The notes under the pieces were generated by a model that saw only the letters and a program-made list of their open reading frames with translations, was not told the DNA's origin and did no database searches. This document shows positions 24,201 through 30,717 of a DNA stretch of 64,000 bases, piece by piece. Positions within the stretch are counted from its first letter, which is position 1, and every line of letters starts with the position of its first letter. The stretch lies in assembly GCA_016177735.1 (NCBI GenBank), contig JACOUS010000031.1, positions 40,076-104,075 on the forward strand. The letters run 5' to 3'. The position numbers and the translations under genes are program-made. Source of the stretch: Ignavibacteriales bacterium (GTDB taxonomy: Bacteria > Bacteroidota > Ignavibacteria > Ignavibacteriales > Melioribacteraceae).

Positions 24201-24629
24201 CAGAGGCTCGCGCAGCAGCAAGAAACAATCCGCAAATCACTTGAAGAATTAAACCGCGAAGCACGTGAATCAGGTGAATCAAAACGGCTTGCTGTTAATC
24301 TTGAAAAAATTCTCAACGAGATGAAGGAAGTAGTCACAAATTTGCAAACACAAAAACTCGATGACGAACTTGTTAAGCAGCAAGAAAGAATTCTCTCGCG
24401 TCTGCTCGATGCACAGCGTTCGATCAACGAAAGAGATTTTGAAAAAAATAGAAAGTCGGACACCGGAAAAAATATTCCGCGTACTTCGCCGCCGGATTTA
24501 ATTCTATCTACCGAAGAAGGAAAGAATAAATTGAAAGATGAATTGATGAAGGCGATCCGCGAAGGATACAAAAAAGATTACGAGGAGTTGATCAGAAAAT
24601 ATTTGGAAGAATTGCAAAAGCATGAGTGA
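21273..24629 (+). CDS. DUF4175 membrane protein with long coiled coil
   Basis: This 1118-residue protein has three N-terminal membrane helices (about 30-50, 58-80 and 153-172). An extracytoplasmic beta-rich part follows (about 190-510), and the C-terminal half is highly charged coiled coil rich in Gln, Met, Lys and Glu (about 515-1030), with a GGQGGGMM spacer near 935. This is the DUF4175 layout. It follows the DUF4159 gene and is probably cotranscribed. The low-complexity region produces long antisense open frames that are not genes. A role in envelope organisation is inferred from family context only. Confidence 0.88.
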   Translation: MNNSYLHEIKKRLAEVESKENKRDSLKGFYILISALCSSIFLFSLLEAVFKFDSTPRSIFFFLLIISFVGLLCWLVFFPLLKSYFNFAKHDHLKTAAKVGSKFHDIRDELTNALQLVDEKSGNYSSRLVDAAFERVYKRSQNIKFTEAVDFNSTKKFLRLAFITLGTAIFIFTVFPGLTSAAYRIISYNKIFTPPPKFIFEIKPGSTEITKGDNISIVVKTIGGQPSEIIFSTKSEELTDFVEKKLVPDSLGNFNFEAAAVKSSFEYFASAEGIESDLYKISVINRPVITNFEVEIIPPVYSKLPSIIQKDNGSITALAGSRVKIKINSSRELSGAAIEFGDATKKSMSINYESASAEFSIRSESDYKISIKDVQGFSNVNPITYSIKILADEPPSIEMISPDENVKLGTDGKISLVTKIADDYGFSALNLNYKLSASKYRTASEEFTSMPISINKNLKEDEIYYVWDLAPLVLAEGETLSYYLEIFDNDNVNGPKSAKTSLFTIQVPSIDELFAQADNTQQDAAKDLAKTLEEAEKLNQEMQKIGNDLKQNSREISWQEKERAEKAADKFKELANKIEDVSQKLSEMQKELMQNNLVSEETLQKYNELQDLLDQFNSEELKEALKRMQESLQSLMRDKVQMSLEELKANEEYFKKSIERTLNLLKRIQVEQKVDELIKRTEDISEKLDELQNKTEQNNLNDKSKRDELGKRQNDLSNNLENMKDEMEKLNEKMNELSDMPKEEMEKLLKDFEKQNNQQLSQEAQQNLEQMQKNKASQNQQQLSQNMQSMKNQLQSLQSAMQQKNQMQTFYEMMKILDDLVTLSKDQEELKNNTNKLSPTSPELRENSRMQSNLQSSLSRVLQNMGSLSQKSFAITPEMGKALGEAYSQMQQSIGAMQNQNAPLAAQLQGKAMSHLNEAANLVKGGMDQMMSGGQGGGMMSLMQQLQQMAQQQMNLNQLTQMMNQGQMTQQMLAQMQRLAQQQETIRKSLEELNREARESGESKRLAVNLEKILNEMKEVVTNLQTQKLDDELVKQQERILSRLLDAQRSINERDFEKNRKSDTGKNIPRTSPPDLILSTEEGKNKLKDELMKAIREGYKKDYEELIRKYLEELQKHE

Positions 24630-24849
24630 TAATTGAAAAGGACGGATCAAAAACCAAAACTAAACTTGCCCGAATAATCACATCATTTTAATACCCGCTT
24701 AAATTAACTAACAAAAAAAATTTCTTCTCGATGCAAAGCCGTGCAAAACTTTTAGTTTACAAAATCGTCTTAATACACGACTTTTCTATCTTCTTTATCC
24801 GGGTACGCTTTATCTTTAATTACACTTTTGATTATGGAGAACCGTCGTA

Positions 24850-25701
24850 ATGAAAATCTCTAAACATATTTTATATGCACAATTTATTTTTCTTTTTTTA
24901 ACAATAGTTACAACACCCTCTCGAACTGCTTGCCAGACCTCTAATAGCTGCGAAATCGATACTACAAAATATTTGCTCGGTGGCAGCATCGGGTTAAATG
25001 ACTTTCACATCAAAGACGAATATTTGTCGCCGTATCCTTTCGGTGGAATAATGTTTTCATCCAAACTTTTATTTGAAGCCGAATCGGAAAACGGAAAGCA
25101 TGCGCTCGAAACTTATTTCAGTACCGGCAAAATTGATTCCGATGAACAACCGCGAGACGTTACGTCAATTATCGCTTCGTTATCCTATTCATACACTCAC
25201 GTGGTAGATAATTGGGAAATAGCAGAACGTCCTCTCAAATTTTCTGTTGGTGCCGGGTTTTCATCTTTAGTAATGAATACGGATTTCGTAACAGAAAGCA
25301 AAGCCGGACTTGGAAAATATTATGATGAATCCTGGTACTGGTCGCACTCTCTTAATTTTATTATCGGCGGTGATTATGAATTGTCGGAAGACAAAACCCT
25401 TTTGGCACAGCTTGTACTTCCTTTTTTCAGAATTGTGTCGCGCCCGTATAACGGTCATTGGAATAATCCCAAAAATTCGGAAATCATTAATGATAATTTT
25501 TTTAATGCCGCCGTAAACGGCAAACGCGAGTTTCTTTGGGATAATTTTGTTGTGTACTGTGCAATCGACTACAAACAAAAATTGAAAGAGAACATTTACT
25601 TGCGCGGAAGTTACCGCTTCCATTTTGTTTCTTCCGAAAGACCTTTATCGATGAATTCATTCATGAATAATTTTTTAATCGGTCTTGATTTTTCACTATA
25701 A
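24850..25701 (+). CDS. Exported beta-barrel-like protein of unknown function
   Basis: This 283-residue protein has a signal peptide (residues 1-29, cleavage near TACQT). It then shows alternating amphipathic strands with aromatic girdles (SLSYSYTHVVD, FSVGAGFSSLV, HSLNFIIGGDYEL, NIYLRGSYRFHFV) and ends in FLIGLDFSL, whose terminal Phe-x-Leu fits an outer-membrane barrel. No family was recognised. It lies 15 bases before a lipoprotein serine hydrolase gene and is probably cotranscribed. The 220 bases upstream hold no other gene. Confidence 0.65.
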   Translation: MKISKHILYAQFIFLFLTIVTTPSRTACQTSNSCEIDTTKYLLGGSIGLNDFHIKDEYLSPYPFGGIMFSSKLLFEAESENGKHALETYFSTGKIDSDEQPRDVTSIIASLSYSYTHVVDNWEIAERPLKFSVGAGFSSLVMNTDFVTESKAGLGKYYDESWYWSHSLNFIIGGDYELSEDKTLLAQLVLPFFRIVSRPYNGHWNNPKNSEIINDNFFNAAVNGKREFLWDNFVVYCAIDYKQKLKENIYLRGSYRFHFVSSERPLSMNSFMNNFLIGLDFSL

Positions 25702-25716
25702 TAAGGAAATGATGAT

Positions 25717-26868
25717 ATGAAAAAAATTTTTCCATTCATTATTGTATTCACAATTTTTACAGCAACTTCGTGCGAAAATTTATTATTAGATTACGAAGCA
25801 ATAAAAGCACCCTCGCCAAAAGATTACGAATCGAAATTTGCAACACTGCTCGATTCACTTCGTTACGCGCTTGATCTTCCGGCTCTCGCAGCAGCGATTG
25901 TTACCGATACCGGAATTGTTGAAGCGCGCGCAGTCGGATGCCGGCGTTACGGCGGAGAAGCAAATGTAACGAACACAGATCGTTTTCATCTCGGTTCGTG
26001 CGGAAAATCTTTCACTTCGGTTTTAATCGGCGTTCTTGTTGATGAAGGTATGCTTGAATGGAATACAACTCTGCCCGAAATTTTTCCGGAGTATGCAAAC
26101 ATGATGAGAGCGGAATACAAAAACGTTACCGTGAAAGATATTCTTTCGCACAGTGCCGGTTTTGTGCGCGATGCCGATAATAATTTTAATAAGACAAATA
26201 CGCGTGAAAGAAGAATCGAAGCATTGGAATGGGCACTTCAGCAGCCGCCGGCTCAACAAAGAGGAAAATTTCTTTACAGCAATCTCGGATTTACGATTGC
26301 CGGAGCCGTTGCCGAAAAATTAACAAACAGAAATTATGAAGAATTATTGATGGAGCGCGTTATCAAACAACTCGGAATTACAACAGCGGGTTTCGGGGCA
26401 ATGGGTATCGAAGGAAAAGAAGATCAACCTCTTCAACATACACCGAGCCACGCACACTTAACAGCGATTGCGGATGCCGGGCTCGATCCCGTTTATAATC
26501 CGGCTGGAGGTTTGCATATGTCCGTTGGCGATTGGGGAAAATATATTCAATGGACTCTCACGATTGAAGCCGGGGGTCATCAAACATTACTGCGCGATGA
26601 AACTGCAAAAATGATTACTGCGCCGGCAGTCGATCAAGGAGGAGGATGGAGCTATTCACTCGGCTGGGGTGTGGGAGATGCAAGCTGGGCTGAAGGTAAA
26701 TCTCTAAACCATAGTGGAAGCAACGGTTTTAATTATTCCACTGCATTGCTCGCATCAAAAAAACATTATGGAATTATTGTAATGACAAATCAGGGTGCCG
26801 TTGGTGCCGAATGGCCACTCGATAAAGTTTTCTGGCGAGTGCTTGATTACTATCAGAAGGGACGTTGA
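25717..26868 (+). CDS. Class C beta-lactamase-like serine hydrolase, lipoprotein
   Basis: This 383-residue protein has a lipoprotein signal (lipobox ending TATSC, Cys19). The penicillin-binding serine hydrolase fold has the nucleophile motif SCGK (Ser94-x-x-Lys97), the second-motif YSN (in FLYSNLGFTIAG) and a third-motif HSGSNG near the C-terminus in place of KTG. This matches the beta-lactamase-related esterase/peptidase group rather than AmpC itself. It would be anchored to a membrane facing the periplasm. The substrate is unknown; D-peptides or esters are possible. Confidence 0.88.
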   Translation: MKKIFPFIIVFTIFTATSCENLLLDYEAIKAPSPKDYESKFATLLDSLRYALDLPALAAAIVTDTGIVEARAVGCRRYGGEANVTNTDRFHLGSCGKSFTSVLIGVLVDEGMLEWNTTLPEIFPEYANMMRAEYKNVTVKDILSHSAGFVRDADNNFNKTNTRERRIEALEWALQQPPAQQRGKFLYSNLGFTIAGAVAEKLTNRNYEELLMERVIKQLGITTAGFGAMGIEGKEDQPLQHTPSHAHLTAIADAGLDPVYNPAGGLHMSVGDWGKYIQWTLTIEAGGHQTLLRDETAKMITAPAVDQGGGWSYSLGWGVGDASWAEGKSLNHSGSNGFNYSTALLASKKHYGIIVMTNQGAVGAEWPLDKVFWRVLDYYQKGR

Positions 26869-26897
26869 AAACATTAATTCATAGATAGAGGGACGTT

Positions 26898-27455
26898 ATG
26901 CAAGAAGACAGAAACCGCGTGTGCCCGGTTGAACTTTCCGGTTCACTCGATAACAAGTTCAGAAGATGGATTCAGAATCCAAAAAAAATTTTAGCACCTT
27001 ACATTAAAGAAGGAATGAAGGCGCTCGATATCGGATGCGGTCCGGGTTTCTTCTCAATTGAAATGGCAAAGCTTGCCGGGCAAAACGGAAAAGTAATTGC
27101 CGCAGATTTGCAAGAAGGAATGCTTCAAAAAATTAGAACAAAAATTCGGGGCACTCTACTTGAGCAGATAATCACACTTGTAAAGTGTGAACAAAACAAA
27201 ATCAACGTGCTTGAAAAGGTTGATTTCATTCTCGCCTTTTACATGATTCACGAAGTACCCGATAAAGAAAATCTTTTCCGTGAATTAAAAAATATTTTAT
27301 CCGAAAATGGAAAGATGCTCATTGTTGAACCGCCGTTTCATGTTTCTAAGAAGGAGTTTGAATCAACGCTGAACATTGCAAAAGCCGCCGGCTTTAAAGT
27401 AAACGCCGTCCCAAAATTATTTTTGAATCAAACAGTAATTTTAACGAACGCATAA
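26898..27455 (+). CDS. Class I SAM-dependent methyltransferase
   Basis: This 185-residue protein has Rossmann-type motif I ALDIGCGPGFFSIEMA (about 43-58), motif II VIAADLQEGML (about 70-80) and the motif IV-like VDFILAFYMIHEVPD (about 111-125). This is a minimal class I methyltransferase. Similar small proteins act on varied small molecules, so the acceptor is not predictable. A GAGGGACG ribosome-binding site precedes ATG 26898. It lies 29 bases after the serine hydrolase gene in the same orientation. Confidence 0.87.
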   Translation: MQEDRNRVCPVELSGSLDNKFRRWIQNPKKILAPYIKEGMKALDIGCGPGFFSIEMAKLAGQNGKVIAADLQEGMLQKIRTKIRGTLLEQIITLVKCEQNKINVLEKVDFILAFYMIHEVPDKENLFRELKNILSENGKMLIVEPPFHVSKKEFESTLNIAKAAGFKVNAVPKLFLNQTVILTNA

Positions 27456-27522
27456 CAAAACAATAAACACACTTTCTGAAATAAATGAGCGCGGCAGCTA
27501 AACTTTCATTGAGGTATGCCGT

Positions 27523-27548
27523 GCTTCATATTTATCAGAATATGAAGC
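27523..27548 (+). terminator. Perfect hairpin after the methyltransferase gene
   Basis: GCTTCATATT-TATCAG-AATATGAAGC is a perfect 10-bp stem with a 6-base loop. A TTTTTAATTTT stretch follows ten bases later. It is likely the end of the 24850-27455 transcript. The rest of the gap up to 27694 holds no gene. Confidence 0.5.
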
Positions 27549-27694
27549 AAGACCGGCTTTTTAATTTTCAGATTACGTCAAACTCTCCTTCAACACAAAA
27601 ATTTTTTCACCAATTCTTTTTGAACCCTTCTTCTCATTACTGTGTTAGGTAACTGCAAACCATTCTATTAGATAATAAATGAAAGGGAAAAAAT

Positions 27695-28645
27695 ATGCCC
27701 GATAAAAAAGTAATTGCTGTTCTCGGTGCAACCGGCGCACAAGGCGGCGGATTAGTACGTTCTATTTTAAATGACAAATCAAGCGAGTTCGCACCGCGTG
27801 CATTAACGCGCAGCATAAATTCCGATAAAGCCAAAGCCCTTGCAAATGCCGGCGCAGAAATCAGAGAAGTTGATATCGATAATTACGAAAGCATCAAATC
27901 AGCTCTTGAAGGAGCGTACGGTGTTTATGCCGTAACATTTTTCTGGGAACACTTTTCACCGGAAAAGGAACTTGCACAAGCAGAATTAATTGCACGTGCT
28001 GCAAAAGCAAACGGATTGAAACATGTTATCTGGTCAACTCTTGAAAATACACGCAATTGGGTCTCGCTTGACGATAACAGAATGCCTACTCTTCACGGAA
28101 AATATAAAGTGCCGCATTTCGATGCCAAAGGAGAAGCCAACAAATTTTTTACCGAACAAGGTGTGCCGACAACATTTTTGCTGACCTCTTTTTACTGGGA
28201 TAATTTTCTTTACTTCGGAATGGGACCCAAAAAAGGAGCGGATGGAAAGTTTGTACTTTCTCTTCCGATGGGTGATAAAAAACTTTCCGGAATTGCCGCC
28301 GAAGATATCGGCAAATCCGCTTACGGAATTTTCAAAAAGGGAAACGAGTTTATCGGGCAGACTGTTGGAATTGCGGGCGGACATCTAACCGGAAAAGAGA
28401 TGGCTGATTCTTTTGCGAAAGTTCTTGGTGCTGATGTTTCTTATTACGCTGTTCCGTTTGATATTTACCGCGGTCTCGGATTTCCGGGCGCAGATGATCT
28501 CGGCAACATGTTTCAGTTCAAACACGATTTTAACGATTACTACTGTGGCGCAAGAAATTTAGAATTTGCAAAATCCATTAATCCTTCGTTAAAAAGTTTT
28601 GACGAGTGGCTAAAAGAAAATAAAGATAGGATTCCACTGGACTGA
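27695..28645 (+). CDS. NmrA-like NAD(P)-binding protein
   Basis: This 316-residue atypical short-chain dehydrogenase of the NmrA/HSCARG type has the N-terminal dinucleotide motif VLGATGAQGGGLV (about 8-20), the YGVYAVTFFWEHFS loop and the IWSTLENT strand (about 113-120). NmrA-like proteins bind NAD(P) and often act as redox sensors rather than dehydrogenases; the canonical YxxxK pair is not evident. AAGGGAAA precedes the ATG. It is monocistronic, with a palindromic repeat downstream. Confidence 0.85.
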   Translation: MPDKKVIAVLGATGAQGGGLVRSILNDKSSEFAPRALTRSINSDKAKALANAGAEIREVDIDNYESIKSALEGAYGVYAVTFFWEHFSPEKELAQAELIARAAKANGLKHVIWSTLENTRNWVSLDDNRMPTLHGKYKVPHFDAKGEANKFFTEQGVPTTFLLTSFYWDNFLYFGMGPKKGADGKFVLSLPMGDKKLSGIAAEDIGKSAYGIFKKGNEFIGQTVGIAGGHLTGKEMADSFAKVLGADVSYYAVPFDIYRGLGFPGADDLGNMFQFKHDFNDYYCGARNLEFAKSINPSLKSFDEWLKENKDRIPLD

Positions 28646-28674
28646 GAAATATTTTCGATGTGATTTAAATTGTA

Positions 28675-28697
28675 GAGACGACTCGCTGAGTCGTCTC
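28675..28697. repeat. Palindromic repeat GAGACGACTC-GCT-GAGTCGTCTC
   Basis: This perfect 10-bp inverted repeat with a 3-base loop lies between convergent genes. It shares outer arms (GAGACGA...TCGTCTC) with the palindrome at 33366-33391, while the centre differs. It may act as a terminator for both genes, but no T-run follows it on either strand. It looks like a dispersed REP-type element. Confidence 0.6.
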
Positions 28698-28718
28698 CTA
28701 ATTCAACACGGGAGTGCA

Positions 28719-29372
28719 TCAATCCCAAGTTAAATCGTTTTTCTCACGCAATACTTCTTTCAATTTCTTTTCAACAATAGCATTCTTATTTTTTTGCCGC
28801 TCCTTGAGTGAAGCTTTCAACTCGTTGATTCTGCTTTCCAAATATTTTATCTCCTCCGCTTTCATAGTTTCTTTTACGTCAAATATCTCGTTCAGTTTTG
28901 CTGCCATCTGCGCACGAATGTTACTCTTTTCATTTTCTTTTGCGTGAATACATTTCATTTGCAAAATCTGTAGTTCAATATCTTTTTGAAGTTCTTTTTT
29001 AATTAGACTGTTCTTAAGCTCAGAAGAAGATAGTCTGAACGGGTAATCCGATGCCGGATAAGAAAACCAATAATAAATATTCCATGCTTCTTTCAGCAGT
29101 CTGTAATACCACTTCCGATCAATCTTTTTCGCCTCTGATAATTTCTTTTTTAGATCAAACGGAATTTCATTGAGATATTTTTCTTCTTCACTTTTTGAAG
29201 GTTCCTTTCCTTTTCCGAGATATTCATAATACTTCTTATTAATTGTGTAATCATCTTCATATTGTTGGCTGAGGCTTTTTTGACCGCTGTTAATTTTGTT
29301 ATTCTGTGCATCAAAAGCATCCGCAGAAATCAAAAAGAAAAGAGATAACACAACTACAAAAAACTTTTTCAT
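28719..29372 (-). CDS. Exported helical protein of the ECF sigma operon
   Basis: This 217-residue protein has a signal peptide (MKKFFVVVLSLFFLISADAFDAQ) and is otherwise helical and highly charged. A C-terminal coiled coil (about 125-212: MKCIHAKENEKSNIRAQMAAKL onwards) resembles the long helices of Spy/CpxP-like periplasmic proteins, but no defining motif was found. It is the third gene after the sigma and anti-sigma genes, 21 bases downstream, so a regulated envelope-stress output is plausible. Identity is not established. Confidence 0.65.
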   Translation of the reverse strand: MKKFFVVVLSLFFLISADAFDAQNNKINSGQKSLSQQYEDDYTINKKYYEYLGKGKEPSKSEEEKYLNEIPFDLKKKLSEAKKIDRKWYYRLLKEAWNIYYWFSYPASDYPFRLSSSELKNSLIKKELQKDIELQILQMKCIHAKENEKSNIRAQMAAKLNEIFDVKETMKAEEIKYLESRINELKASLKERQKNKNAIVEKKLKEVLREKNDLTWD

Positions 29373-29393
29373 TCTTCACCTCTTTGGCTTAGT

Positions 29394-29936
29394 CTATTTT
29401 AATAACTGATTAATTCGTTCGTTAATGAAAAGTAATTCTGCTTCCTCTTCGTTCCACTCATCTCCGTTCAACTCATCACTTAGTTCGCTGATTTTAAGAT
29501 TGAATTCTTCTCCGTTCCAATCCATCATCCCGCTGTTGGTAATTTCTGCCGGCACTGCGTACGGTTTTACAATTAAAAGAGAAACGACCACAGCTATGAT
29601 TACTAACACACTACTTAAAGCTATCTTACCCAAACGAAATGAATTTTCTTTTTTATTCTTCTCTGGCAGAAAAAACTTTTTTACCAAGCCCGGCTGCTTC
29701 TTCGCCAACGTTTTGCTTACCATGAATTCAAATTTGGCATCTCCGATATCTTCACCAAGGGCAGTGCTTGATAACGCAAGCAGTTCTTCGGTTTCTTCCA
29801 AAAGTTTGCGGCAGCCGGAACAGTATTTCAGATGTTCACTGTAGAATTCTATTTGTTCAACCGGCAACCCGGTATCAATGTAGAGAAAAAGATCGCGGTT
29901 AAATTTTTCGCACGTCATTCTATTTTCATTCGGCAT
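29394..29936 (-). CDS. Anti-sigma factor with zinc-finger-like domain
   Basis: This 180-residue protein has an N-terminal anti-sigma zinc-binding domain with HLKYCSGC (H-x3-C-x2-C, about 35-42) preceded by a cysteine (TCEKFNRDL). One transmembrane helix (about 102-123, KIALSSVLVIIAVVVSLLIV) and a short acidic extracytoplasmic tail follow. This is the ZAS-type anti-sigma layout. Its start overlaps the ECF sigma factor gene by eleven bases, so the two are translationally coupled. It should hold the sigma factor at the membrane until an envelope signal arrives. Confidence 0.88.
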   Translation of the reverse strand: MPNENRMTCEKFNRDLFLYIDTGLPVEQIEFYSEHLKYCSGCRKLLEETEELLALSSTALGEDIGDAKFEFMVSKTLAKKQPGLVKKFFLPEKNKKENSFRLGKIALSSVLVIIAVVVSLLIVKPYAVPAEITNSGMMDWNGEEFNLKISELSDELNGDEWNEEEAELLFINERINQLLK

Positions 29937-30477
29937 ATTCTTGCCTCAAAATCTTTCTTAATTTTTTCACTGAATAATGCATATGAGAAATCACAGTGTT
30001 CAACGGTTCTTTCGTTGCTTCGGCTATTTCTTTAAAAGTCATTTCGCCGTTAACTCTCAAAAGAAAAACCTCTCTCTGTTTAATCGGCAATTGATCAACA
30101 GCTCTTGATATAATTTTATGAGCTTCGCTATTTATCAACTCCATGTGCGGATCGTCTGTGCCGGTTTCAAATTCGCTTTCTTCATTGTATTCTAAAAATT
30201 CATGCAAGTTCTTCTTTCTTAAAGCATCCATTGCGGAATTGTGTGCAATCGAAAATAGCCACGAAGAAAATTTATTTCTCTCGTCGTACTTTGGGAACGC
30301 ACGCCACACTTTTATCAATGTTTCTTGAAACTGATCTTCCGCCGTTATTCTATTGCCGCACAGTTTGAACAAATAAGAAAATAAGCGTTGTCTGTAAATT
30401 TTCATTAACGGCGCGAAAGCATCGGCATCGCCCTTTGAACATTTCTGTATTAGATTATCTTCGGTAATGTTGATCAT
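29926..30477 (-). CDS. ECF-type RNA polymerase sigma factor
   Basis: This 183-residue sigma-70 family ECF factor has region 2 with SYLFKLCGNRITAEDQFQETLIKVWRAFPKYDERNKFSSWLFSIAHNSAMD (about 34-85). Region 4 has LPIKQREVFLLRVNGEMTFKEIAEATKEPLNTVISHMHYSVKKLRKIL (about 127-175). It heads an operon with its anti-sigma factor and an exported helical protein. A short dyad TACG-N5-CGTA lies 15-27 bases upstream of the start and may belong to an autoregulated promoter. Target genes elsewhere are unknown. Confidence 0.93.
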   Translation of the reverse strand: MINITEDNLIQKCSKGDADAFAPLMKIYRQRLFSYLFKLCGNRITAEDQFQETLIKVWRAFPKYDERNKFSSWLFSIAHNSAMDALRKKNLHEFLEYNEESEFETGTDDPHMELINSEAHKIISRAVDQLPIKQREVFLLRVNGEMTFKEIAEATKEPLNTVISHMHYSVKKLRKILRQEYAE

Positions 30478-30717
30478 AAACTTATATTTCTAATACGGTA
30501 AACGTATAGAAATAAATTTTATTGTAGTAGGAGTTGTAATTATGATGATCTTGCTGCTTCGGTGAATGAAACGAGACTTCCCCTCCTTCAATAATAAAAC
30601 TCTATGAAATATTTCCTATTTTTCCGCCCGCATTTTTAACAACAATTAAAAAAGTTGCACCGGCAATGGTACTTATTCAACATACAAAACTTATTCATTC
30701 ACAAACTACCTGAACTT

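Noticed and set aside
23276..24571. Long antisense frames rich in Ser/Cys/Phe or Leu/His
   Set aside because: They are shadows of the Gln/Lys/Glu-rich coiled coil of the DUF4175 gene.
30541..30570. Tiny frame with GGAG upstream between the sigma factor and the DUF5916 gene
   Set aside because: Only a few codons long; no evidence for a leader peptide with a regulatory role.
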